From the NCBI RefSeq assembly GCF_007827365.1, contig NZ_VISI01000002.1:67001-131000 (forward strand): a DNA stretch of 64,000 bases, given 5' to 3'. A program made the position numbers and the translations under genes. Positions 26,909 to 34,402 of this stretch are shown here, piece after piece. Below the pieces are notes generated by a model that saw only the letters and a program-made list of their open reading frames with translations, searched no databases and had not been told where the DNA came from. Positions within the stretch are counted from its first letter, which is position 1. Each line of letters opens with the position of its first letter. This DNA comes from Olleya sp. Hel_I_94 (GTDB lineage Bacteria; Bacteroidota; Bacteroidia; Flavobacteriales; Flavobacteriaceae).

Positions 26909-27417
26909 TTAGTTAAAATTTCTGCAATCTTATCCTCTAAAGCTTTTCCGCGTAAGTTTTTAGCAATAATTTTACCATCACCATCTAAAATGTATGTTGC
27001 AGGAATAGATCTTACACCATATGCTACAGCGATTGGTTCTTGCCATCCCTCTAAACTAGAGACGTGTTTCCAAGTTAATTGGTCTTGTGCAATTGCTTTT
27101 AACCAACGGTCTTCTTGTCCTTTTTTATCTAGAGATATTCCAACAATTTCTAAACCTTTGTCGTGGTATTGATTATACATTCTAACTACATTTGGGTTTT
27201 CACGTCTGCAAGGACCACACCAGCTAGCCCAAAAATCCAATACAATTACTTTAGCGTCAACATCATTTAAAGATAGGTCTTTGCCTTCAGGCGTTTTGGA
27301 TGTAAATGTTGGAGCATAATCACCAATTTCGGTACCAAAAACAAGTGGTTTTGCAGGTTCTTGTTTACAAGAAAAACTTAATGTTGCAACTAGTAAAAGT
27401 AGTATGTATGGTTTCAT
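26905..27417 (-). CDS. TlpA-like thiol-disulfide oxidoreductase lipoprotein
   Basis: Protein of 170 residues with a lipoprotein signal ending LSFSC (Cys17). The thioredoxin fold carries the redox motif WASWCGPCR and the cis-proline loop RSIPATYIL. The spacing with an insertion after the first strand is that of TlpA/ResA proteins, which reduce disulfides in the periplasm, often for cytochrome maturation. Anchored in the cell envelope. No cytochrome genes are nearby. Confidence 0.92.
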   Translation of the reverse strand: MKPYILLLLVATLSFSCKQEPAKPLVFGTEIGDYAPTFTSKTPEGKDLSLNDVDAKVIVLDFWASWCGPCRRENPNVVRMYNQYHDKGLEIVGISLDKKGQEDRWLKAIAQDQLTWKHVSSLEGWQEPIAVAYGVRSIPATYILDGDGKIIAKNLRGKALEDKIAEILTN

Positions 27418-27481
27418 GATTTAAATATTTCTTACAAATATAAAATATAAAAATTGAATATTTTATGTCTATTTTTGCATT

Positions 27482-28873
27482 ATGATTTATAACGATACAA
27501 TTGTAGCATTAGCAACCGCTTCAGGCGCAGGAGCAGTAGCCATTATTAGATTATCTGGTAAGGATGCTATAGCTATTGCAGACCGCTGTTTTGAGTCTGT
27601 AAAAAGTAATAAAACACTTTTAAACCAAAAAACACATACCATACATTTAGGACATATTGTTGATGACAAGCGTACTATAGATCAAGTTTTGGTTTCGGTT
27701 TTTAAAAATCCAAACTCGTATACAGGTGAAGACGTTGTAGAGGTGTCGTGTCATGGTTCTATTTATATTCAGCAAGAAATTATTCAATTGTTTTTAAGAA
27801 ATGGTTGTAGAATGGCTAATGCTGGAGAGTTTACTTTACGTTCATTTTTAAATGGGAAATTAGATTTAAGTCAAGCAGAAGCTGTGGCAGATTTAATTTC
27901 TAGTGATAATGAAGCGTCACATCAAATTGCGATGCAACAAATGCGTGGTGGTTTTTCTAGCGAAATTGCTAAATTAAGAGCAGAATTAATGAATTTTGCT
28001 TCTTTAATAGAATTAGAATTAGATTTTGCAGAAGAAGATGTGGAATTTGCAGATCGTACGCAGTTTCAGGTTTTAGTTGAAAAAATCACCTTTGTTTTAA
28101 AACGATTGATAGACAGTTTTGCTGTAGGAAATGTTATTAAAAACGGAATTCCTGTTGCTATTGTAGGAGAACCAAATGTAGGAAAGTCAACCCTTTTAAA
28201 TGCGCTTTTAAATGAAGAAAGAGCAATTGTAAGCGATATTGCTGGTACAACAAGGGATACTATTGAAGACGAGTTAGTTATTGATGGTATAGGCTTTAGG
28301 TTTATTGATACTGCAGGAATTAGAGAAACTAAGGATGTGGTTGAAAGTATTGGAATAAAGAAAACCTTTGAAAAAATGGAACAAGCCCAAGTGGTTGTGC
28401 TCCTTTTTTCTGCAGAAGAGTTTAAAACAGAAAGTAAACGACTAAAGGTAGAAATCGAAAAAATTAAAAATAGATTTCCATTGAAGCCACTTTTGATTAT
28501 TGCCAATAAAGTTGATACTTTAAATACAGAAGAATTAGATAGACTAAAGCTTCAGTTTGAAAATGTCCATTTACTATCCGCAAAATCTGGTCTTGGAGTA
28601 GAGGAGTTAAAAGCAAAACTGATTGGTTTTGTAAACACAGGAGCCCTTCGTAATAATGAAACAATTGTTACTAATACAAGGCACTATGACTCATTATTAA
28701 AAGCTTTTGAAGAAATACAGAAAGTAAAATATGGTTTAGAGTCTGGTTTGTCGGGTGATTTATTGGCAATAGATATTAGACAAGCCTTGTACCATTTTGG
28801 CGAAATTACTGGTGAAATCACTAGTGATGATTTACTAGGTAATATTTTTGCTAATTTCTGTATTGGCAAATAA
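27482..28873 (+). CDS. mnmE: tRNA modification GTPase
   Basis: Protein of 463 residues, full length. It has the N-terminal tetrahydrofolate-binding domain, a central GTPase domain (G1 GEPNVGKST at about 229-237, DTAG, NKVD) and the C-terminal FCIGK with its reactive cysteine. With MnmG it installs the carboxymethylaminomethyl group at wobble uridine of several tRNAs. The final 19 bases of the gene are the attachment site of the adjoining element, which restores the coding end exactly, so the gene stays intact. Confidence 0.97.
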   Translation: MIYNDTIVALATASGAGAVAIIRLSGKDAIAIADRCFESVKSNKTLLNQKTHTIHLGHIVDDKRTIDQVLVSVFKNPNSYTGEDVVEVSCHGSIYIQQEIIQLFLRNGCRMANAGEFTLRSFLNGKLDLSQAEAVADLISSDNEASHQIAMQQMRGGFSSEIAKLRAELMNFASLIELELDFAEEDVEFADRTQFQVLVEKITFVLKRLIDSFAVGNVIKNGIPVAIVGEPNVGKSTLLNALLNEERAIVSDIAGTTRDTIEDELVIDGIGFRFIDTAGIRETKDVVESIGIKKTFEKMEQAQVVVLLFSAEEFKTESKRLKVEIEKIKNRFPLKPLLIIANKVDTLNTEELDRLKLQFENVHLLSAKSGLGVEELKAKLIGFVNTGALRNNETIVTNTRHYDSLLKAFEEIQKVKYGLESGLSGDLLAIDIRQALYHFGEITGEITSDDLLGNIFANFCIGK

Positions 28874-28874
28874 A
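28855..28874 (+). repeat. attL core within the mnmE 3' end
   Basis: Twenty bases repeated at 47178-47197 with one mismatch. They encode the last residues FCIGK and stop of MnmE. The same codons are the known target of SGI1-type islands in enterobacteria. Confidence 0.88.
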
Positions 28875-28941
28875 TGGCTAAAAAACACTAAAACAAAATA
28901 AACTAAACTACAGTAAATCAATAGATTACGATTTTTAATTT

Positions 28942-28983
28942 AGACTATATTTTAATATATTTTATTAATTTATAGTCTTTTTT
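28942..28983 (+). terminator. Possible terminator inside the left end
   Basis: An 8-bp inverted repeat (28942-28949 with 28971-28978) spans a very AT-rich loop and runs into six T. It could end the mnmE transcript, or shape the integrase complex. Stem is weak. Confidence 0.45.
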
Positions 28984-29000
28984 GTACCTATTTTGTACCT
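28978..29000 (+). repeat. Left subterminal repeat, candidate integrase arm site
   Basis: Twenty-three bases containing two tandem TTTTGTACCT units. The same sequence with one change is at 47118-47140 in the same orientation. It lies 104 bases inside the attL core. Confidence 0.65.
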
Positions 29001-29025
29001 CGTTTGGTCTTTTTATTTATATTTG
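28993..29025 (+). promoter_or_regulatory. Candidate promoter of the element's regulator-integrase genes
   Basis: TTG (28993-28995), 22-base spacer and TATATTTG (29018-29025). The -33 part lies in the arm-like repeat, so integrase binding could affect this promoter. Confidence 0.5.
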
Positions 29026-29046
29026 AACCATAGGGCGAAATGATGG

Positions 29047-29106
29047 CACCTAATTACACCTAATTACACCTAATTACTCTTAATGCATCTTAAATACCCT
29101 TAATGA
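29047..29106 (+). repeat. Six 10-bp tandem units upstream of the zinc-ribbon/HTH gene
   Basis: Three perfect copies of CACCTAATTA (29047-29076) are followed by three degenerate copies CTCTTAATGC, ATCTTAAATA and CCCTTAATGA. The period is close to one helical turn. They lie between the candidate promoter and the start codon at 29139. Confidence 0.85.
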
Positions 29107-29138
29107 TGCAAAAAAAATAGGAGAAATTAATAGTTATA

Positions 29139-29498
29139 ATGAGTTCAAATATTCGAATTAATAGAGTTTGTGAAAATTGCAAAACACCTTTTGTTGCAAA
29201 GACTACTGTTACAAGGTATTGTGGAGGTAATTGTGCTAAAATTGCTTACAAAAAGCGAAAAAGAAACACCAAGGTAAAAAAGTCTAACACTGAGACTGTA
29301 AAGATTAAATTAGAACCATTAGAGATTATTCAGGTAAAGGATTACTTAACCGTAAAAGAAACTTCTGCGCTTTTAAATATTTCTAAAAGATCGACCTATC
29401 GTTTAATAAGCGAAGGGCAACTTAAAGCTTCTAATTTGTCTGAAAGATTGATCCGTGTAAAACGATCTGAAATAGAGAGACTATTAACTACGTTATAA
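29139..29498 (+). CDS. Zinc-ribbon plus HTH DNA-binding protein (excisionase-like)
   Basis: Protein of 119 residues. The N-terminal knuckle has Cys11, Cys14, Cys28 and Cys32 (C-x2-C-x13-C-x3-C). After a Lys-rich linker, residues about 67-119 form a MerR/excisionase-type helix-turn-helix (LTVKETSALLNISKRSTYRLISEGQL) with a basic wing. It lies 9 bases before the integrase gene and behind phased repeats it may bind. It probably acts as a directionality factor or autoregulator for the recombinase; that is inference. Such genes are common next to integrases in Bacteroidota elements. Confidence 0.82.
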   Translation: MSSNIRINRVCENCKTPFVAKTTVTRYCGGNCAKIAYKKRKRNTKVKKSNTETVKIKLEPLEIIQVKDYLTVKETSALLNISKRSTYRLISEGQLKASNLSERLIRVKRSEIERLLTTL

Positions 29499-29507
29499 AA
29501 TATTTTA

Positions 29508-30659
29508 ATGGTAAACATAACTGTTCGTAAAAAGAAACTTGCTAATAATATGTATAGTTTGTATCTAGATTATTGGCCTGCTATAACTAATCCTAAAACA
29601 GGAAAAGATACAAGACGCGAATTTTTAAAACTACAAGTTTTTGGAGCGCCAAAAGATGCAGCACAAAAAAAACACAATAAAGAAACTATTGAGTTTGCTG
29701 AAATAATACGTGCAAAACGACTAATTCAGTTTAGAGACAAAGAGTATGGTTTTAAAGAGAACGTTAATCTTAGCGTTAATTTTATAGCTTTTTACGAGAC
29801 GATAATTGAGGAGAAAATGAATGCTACAAGTCATTCAAATTATCTAGCATGGAAAGCGTCACTAAAGTATTTAAAAGCATTTTTTGGTCAAAAAATTCAC
29901 ACGCATCAATTAAACGATGGTCATCTTATTAAATACCGTAACTTTTTATTATCAACCAATAACCTTAGAGTTAATGATGGTAGCAAGCTAACAATTAATA
30001 CTGCATCTACGTATTTTAAACATTTTATAGCTGTTTTAAAAAAGGCATATAAAAGAAATTTGATATTAACGGATTTAGCAGATAATGCAGAATATATAAA
30101 AGAAGAGCAAACGCATCGTGAATATCTAACAGAGCAGGAACTTGAAAAGTTATGGAAAACGGATATTAAAATAGAAAAGATCAAGCATATGGCATTTTTT
30201 GCGGCTTTGACTGGTTTTCGTTTTTCTGATATTATAAACTTAAAATGGGAATTTGTGTATAATGACAAACATCAAGGTTATTATATTCAACTTAAAGAGC
30301 AAAAAACAGGCAATATCAATAATCATCCAATATCTGACAATGCATATAGTTTATTAAAAGCTCAAGGTGTGGGTAAGGGTAATATTTTTAGAGATATAAA
30401 ATACACGCAAGTTACCAGACCTCTTAAGCAATGGATCACAGACTCAGGTATAACTAAAAAAATATCGTTCCATAATTTTAGACATAGTTATGCAACACTT
30501 CAATTAGCAAACGGAACAGATATATACACGGTATCAAAATTACTAGGTCACAAAAATGTATCAACAACACAGATATACACTAAAGTGATGGACAAAAATA
30601 AAATAAAAGCAGCAAATAGAATTAATTTAAATTTAGATGGATTACTTACAGATATATAA
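29508..30659 (+). CDS. Tyrosine recombinase (element integrase)
   Basis: Protein of 383 residues with an N-terminal arm-binding domain, a SAM-like core-binding domain (about 90-185) and a C-terminal catalytic domain. All active residues are visible: Arg238 in TGFRFSD, Lys266 in KEQKTG, His322-x2-Arg325 in HNFRHS, His348 in LLGHKN and Tyr357 in TTQIYTKV. It should recombine the mnmE-end attachment site. It lies near attL, as usual for the cognate enzyme, and its 3' end overlaps the next gene by 23 bases. Confidence 0.95.
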   Translation: MVNITVRKKKLANNMYSLYLDYWPAITNPKTGKDTRREFLKLQVFGAPKDAAQKKHNKETIEFAEIIRAKRLIQFRDKEYGFKENVNLSVNFIAFYETIIEEKMNATSHSNYLAWKASLKYLKAFFGQKIHTHQLNDGHLIKYRNFLLSTNNLRVNDGSKLTINTASTYFKHFIAVLKKAYKRNLILTDLADNAEYIKEEQTHREYLTEQELEKLWKTDIKIEKIKHMAFFAALTGFRFSDIINLKWEFVYNDKHQGYYIQLKEQKTGNINNHPISDNAYSLLKAQGVGKGNIFRDIKYTQVTRPLKQWITDSGITKKISFHNFRHSYATLQLANGTDIYTVSKLLGHKNVSTTQIYTKVMDKNKIKAANRINLNLDGLLTDI

Positions 30660-31494
30660 CGAAAATTACCAATTTTTTTTTAAACAATATAAAGATGAGT
30701 TTTATAAGTTTCTTAATAATTCAATAGATGATGATAAGAAATTTAAATACGCGTTTAAATCGTTAATTCCAAAAATTCTAAATATCGCACTTTCGGAGAT
30801 CGGCTTTAGTGAGATACAAGGTTCTAGATCTAGAATAATTGTTAATTCATCAAAAGATATGTATAATACAGATGGTTTGCGTAAAGTGTTGAATAGTGAA
30901 CTAAAAGAGGAGTTTGAAAGTTTACAGAAGAAAACAAATAATCTTTTTATAGATTATTATCATTACTTAAAAAGTTTTAGTTGTCAACAAGCATATTGGG
31001 ATTATGTGGAAAAGGTTGATGATGAAGAGAAAATTATTAATGTTCTTTATAATTTGAAAGAGCTAGATCAGTATAGTTTTAATAAAACAATTGATTATGG
31101 AAAAGTTTTAAAAGAGTATGATTTTGAATATTATAATCTTAATCCTGATGATAAGGGTAGGAATATTAAGAAAGAAACGAATGTCCCTGTATTGAATAAA
31201 AATGAGAGTTTTTTACTTTGGCACGTTTTATTATCTGTAATACAAGAAAGTGAAAAAGGCTATTTGATTGAAGTAGGTAGAGCTCTTGTTTTATCTAATA
31301 TAGATACTAATCAATTATTGACAGATGAGTATAAAAATAATAATGGATATAAATTTTTAACTACAGGAATTGAAAGTGTTTTTAAAAAAGAAAATAGAGT
31401 TAAATTAATAAACGATTTATTGCATAAAATAAGACCATATAAACTAAAGAAAACTGAGGTTAAATTAAAAATATTGTTAAGGAATCTCGCTTAA
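30637..31494 (+). CDS. Unknown element protein overlapping the integrase
   Basis: Protein of 285 residues that I do not recognise. It begins inside the last 23 bases of the integrase gene in another frame, so it is probably coupled to it. It is predicted largely helical, with many Asn, Lys, Tyr and Asp/Glu residues, no signal peptide, no membrane segment and no obvious catalytic motif; the C terminus is basic (RPYKLKKTEVKLKILLRNLA). Position beside the integrase suggests an accessory to recombination or a regulator, but nothing in the sequence proves it. Confidence 0.72.
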   Translation: MDYLQIYNENYQFFFKQYKDEFYKFLNNSIDDDKKFKYAFKSLIPKILNIALSEIGFSEIQGSRSRIIVNSSKDMYNTDGLRKVLNSELKEEFESLQKKTNNLFIDYYHYLKSFSCQQAYWDYVEKVDDEEKIINVLYNLKELDQYSFNKTIDYGKVLKEYDFEYYNLNPDDKGRNIKKETNVPVLNKNESFLLWHVLLSVIQESEKGYLIEVGRALVLSNIDTNQLLTDEYKNNNGYKFLTTGIESVFKKENRVKLINDLLHKIRPYKLKKTEVKLKILLRNLA

Positions 31495-31679
31495 ATTAAA
31501 GTAATTTAAGTGATATTTATTTAATTAGCTTTTTGTTTTAATTGGTAAAACCTTCAAAAACAGAATTTTACGATTATGATTTTTAATTTTAGCTTAAAGC
31601 GAATACACCCGACCCATATATAGAATACTAAAGTGTCATTATACATTTGTTGAATATTAATTTATTAAAACCAAATATA

Positions 31680-32009
31680 ATGAACAAAAATCAATTCTTT
31701 TTAATGGATGACAATGCGATAAATGAGCTTGTCAAACGCATTACAGACAAATTAAATCTTTCCCTAGGAAAAGACCCGCTCCAGGAAGATGAATTTATGA
31801 CCATTGATGAACTAGCCAAATTTATTTCCATGACTAAAGGAAGTATATATGGATTAGTTCATAAAAATGACATTCCTTATCACAAAAAAGGCAAACTCTA
31901 TTTCCTTAAATCCGAAATTATGGATTGGATAAAGAGCGGAAAACGTGAAACAAAATCTACACTTCACGAAAAAGCAGACGAGTATCTTCTTAAAAATCCT
32001 TTCAATTAA
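31680..32009 (+). CDS. HTH_17/AlpA-like excisionase-family DNA-binding protein
   Basis: Protein of 109 residues from the ATG at 31680; the longer frame starts with TTG and adds 11 poorly supported residues. Residues about 40-95 form the small winged helix (FMTIDELAKFISMTKGSIYGLVHKNDIPYHKKGKLYFLKSEI) of the excisionase/AlpA group. A TACATTTG -7 like box is 30 bases upstream without a clear -33. It is the first gene of a run with the second zinc-ribbon protein and the helicase, so it may control excision or replication genes. Confidence 0.82.
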   Translation: MNKNQFFLMDDNAINELVKRITDKLNLSLGKDPLQEDEFMTIDELAKFISMTKGSIYGLVHKNDIPYHKKGKLYFLKSEIMDWIKSGKRETKSTLHEKADEYLLKNPFN

Positions 32010-32038
32010 TCGTTAGTCTAACGTTTAAATAACGCAAA

Positions 32039-32443
32039 ATGGATAGATATACATACAATTGTAACTATTGTGGTGTAGAGTACACCCCAAGAAGAAGAAG
32101 AGTTCAAAAATATTGCAGCAATAGTTGCAGGGTTAATGCTTTTAAGCAAAGACAGGTTAAAAACCAGAATTTACCAATGGTTAAAAAGACTGATTCGGTT
32201 GGAGCACAAGATAAAATGAGTTGGAGTGGAGTAGGAAATGCAGCAGCAGGTAGTCTGGCTGTTAATTTAGTATCAAGTCTGCTAACTAAAGAAGAAAATA
32301 AGCCAGCTACTAAAGGTGATATTAAAAAGCTGCTTTATGGTAGCTCAAATAAAGATATACTAATAAAAAATGTACCACCTAGAGTAGATGGATCAAGAGC
32401 TTATTTCAACACAATCCAACAAATATTAATTTATAAAAAATAG
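32039..32443 (+). CDS. Small zinc-ribbon protein of the element
   Basis: Protein of 134 residues. The N terminus has Cys8, Cys11, Cys26 and Cys30 (C-x2-C-x14-C-x3-C), close in pattern to the protein at 29139, followed by a basic stretch. A short hydrophobic segment (AAAGSLAVNLVSSLL, about 64-78) may contact a membrane or a partner. The C-terminal half is not recognised. It lies between the AlpA-like gene and the helicase in the same transcription direction, so a role in replication or in binding element DNA is a guess. Confidence 0.72.
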   Translation: MDRYTYNCNYCGVEYTPRRRRVQKYCSNSCRVNAFKQRQVKNQNLPMVKKTDSVGAQDKMSWSGVGNAAAGSLAVNLVSSLLTKEENKPATKGDIKKLLYGSSNKDILIKNVPPRVDGSRAYFNTIQQILIYKK

Positions 32444-32448
32444 CAAGA

Positions 32449-32772
32449 ATGCAAACAGAAAATAATAATCCTTTTAAGCCAGTAGGACTTAAAGAGATGG
32501 AAGAACTTTATAAAGATTTATTAGGGATAAGGTTAAATGATAACCACCCTTTTTCAGTAAAAATTTTAAATAATTTGATTATCAAATTAGAGATAATAAT
32601 TAAAAAATTAAACTATAATCCTAGGTTACCATGGTACGATATCGAAAAGGAGGTAATAGATATTTGTAAAATGGATACGTCTAGTAATGGCGTTAACATT
32701 AAGTTATTGTTTACGACTAAATTTGGGGTGATTGATGAGTCTAGGTTGTCTAATTTAAAAATAAGCGTGTGA
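32449..32772 (+). CDS. Small hypothetical protein before the helicase
   Basis: Protein of 107 residues, mostly helical, without a recognised motif. It starts 5 bases after the zinc-ribbon gene and its stop overlaps a possible GTG start of the helicase gene (GTGA), so the set is tightly packed. A replication accessory role is possible from position only. Confidence 0.68.
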   Translation: MQTENNNPFKPVGLKEMEELYKDLLGIRLNDNHPFSVKILNNLIIKLEIIIKKLNYNPRLPWYDIEKEVIDICKMDTSSNGVNIKLLFTTKFGVIDESRLSNLKISV

Positions 32773-32774
32773 TC

Positions 32775-33971
32775 ATGGAAGATAAATATCTAAGAATAGG
32801 ATCTGCTTATTATAAAGATGTAGAAATGCCATTAATAAGTAATGATTCAATTAAAAAGCTTGTACAATGGTCTAAATCAGAAATCATAACTGATCATGGT
32901 AAGGATTTTATTAAAAAAGTGCCTAAATATGATGGCTTCTGTTTAATTCCATCTCATAATGACTATGAATCTGTTATAAATGGATTTTATAATAAATATG
33001 AAAAGGTACATCATGACATTATTGAGGGTGGGTTTCCTGAAACTTTAAAATTTTTAAAACATATTTTTGGTGAGCAGTATGAAATTGGCTTAGATTATAT
33101 CAGTATTTTATGGCAAAAACCTACGCACATACTTCCCATTTTATGTTTGGTCAGTAATCAAAGAAATACAGGTAAAACAACCTTTCTAAATTGGATGAAA
33201 TTAATTTTTCAAAACAACATGACTATTAATAATAATGAAGATTTTAGAAGTCGATTTAATTCTGACTGGGCATCTAAGTTAATTATTGCAGTGGATGAGG
33301 TATTATTAGATAAAAGAGAAGATAGTGAACGTTTAAAAAACCTGTCAACAGCTAAATCTTATAAAAGTGAAGCAAAAGGAAAGGATAAGATAGAAGGTAG
33401 TTTTTTTGGTAAGTTTATTCTATGTTCCAATAACGAAGAAAACTTTGTATACATAGATAATTCAGAAACTAGATACTGGGTACGTAAAATTATACCTTTT
33501 GACTTGTCAGAAGACAACCCTAATCTTTTAGAAACATTGCAAAAAGAATTACCACACTTTATTCATTTTATAATAAATAGAAAAATTGTAAGTCCTAGAA
33601 AAACAAGAATGTGGTTTACTACAGATCAAATATATACGCAGGCGTTAGCTGTTTTGATAAATGGAAGTAAAACTTACATTAATAAAGAGTTGGAACAAAT
33701 CCTTTCAGATGAGTTTTTATTATTTGAAACTAACGTTTTAAAGTATTCAGTTACGGATTTAGTAAATAAGCTAAGTAAAAATAATATCAGAACCAGTTCT
33801 TTCAAAGTCTCAGAGATATTAAAAAATCAATACCAATTGGAAGCTAAAAACAGTAGTTATATTAAGTATAACACATATACTTCAGCAGATAATAAACTTA
33901 TAATTGAAGAAACTGTATTTAAAGGTCGTCATTATACATTTACGAAAGAGGAATTTGGAATTATAAGTTGA
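32775..33971 (+). CDS. Standalone primase-type (SF3/DUF5906-like) helicase
   Basis: Protein of 398 residues from the ATG at 32775; a GTG at 32769 would add two. The P-loop NTPase has Walker A VSNQRNTGKTTF near residues 127-137, Walker B SKLIIAVDEVLLD, and sensor FILCSNNEENF, the order of phage and plasmid D5-like helicases. No N-terminal primase domain is present in this chain. The C terminus has a winged-helix look. It would unwind element DNA at an origin, and it is directly followed by a noncoding region with short repeats. Strong for helicase, moderate for its exact family. Confidence 0.82.
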   Translation: MEDKYLRIGSAYYKDVEMPLISNDSIKKLVQWSKSEIITDHGKDFIKKVPKYDGFCLIPSHNDYESVINGFYNKYEKVHHDIIEGGFPETLKFLKHIFGEQYEIGLDYISILWQKPTHILPILCLVSNQRNTGKTTFLNWMKLIFQNNMTINNNEDFRSRFNSDWASKLIIAVDEVLLDKREDSERLKNLSTAKSYKSEAKGKDKIEGSFFGKFILCSNNEENFVYIDNSETRYWVRKIIPFDLSEDNPNLLETLQKELPHFIHFIINRKIVSPRKTRMWFTTDQIYTQALAVLINGSKTYINKELEQILSDEFLLFETNVLKYSVTDLVNKLSKNNIRTSSFKVSEILKNQYQLEAKNSSYIKYNTYTSADNKLIIEETVFKGRHYTFTKEEFGIIS

Positions 33972-34402
33972 TCTGTTGATGTATTACTGTAATGCCATGC
34001 TAGCTGGCACTTATGGTATAAACAAACAAGCAACTTATAAGCAACATTTGCAACTTTGTAATTGTTGACACATTGTTTCTTTAGTGTTGACCTCTGAATA
34101 GCCTAAAACATTAGGTTTTGGTATGATAGGCAACAGGCAACAGATTATTCAGTAGGTTTTTATAAAACAGAATCTTGTTTAAATAGATCTTTAAGTTTAT
34201 TTAATTCTAATACATATCTTCTTTTAACGTGTTGAATTTCAATTCGTTAACATTATGTTTCTAAACAGTGTTTATTAACAATTGTTTTAAAGTAAATTAT
34301 GCTTTGATATTAACTTGATATTACTATTTTTATAATCCCTAAGAATTTCACATTTAAATAGCTAACTATAATATATAACGGATTACACCGAATAGAATAA
34401 TT
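33972..34402. other. 431-bp noncoding region, possible replication origin or control region
   Basis: No gene is seen on either strand. It holds a near-palindrome TGCCATGCTAGCTGGCA (33993-34009), five GCAAC pentamers (34030, 34041, 34050, 34130, 34137; the last two in tandem GGCAACA units) and two GTTGAC (34064, 34086) on the other strand sense. The right half is AT-rich and leads into hsdM. Lying between the helicase gene and cargo, it is a reasonable origin or oriT candidate, or simply the hsd operon leader. Confidence 0.4.

Noticed and set aside
28874..28940. tRNA gene as integration target
   Set aside because: No cloverleaf or CCA-end pattern is visible; the repeat falls in the mnmE stop region instead.
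29047..29106. Short CRISPR-like array
   Set aside because: Repeat units are 10 bp and contiguous with no spacers, and no cas genes are present.
34005..34020. Sigma-54 promoter starting TGGCAC
   Set aside because: The -12 GC element is not at the right spacing.
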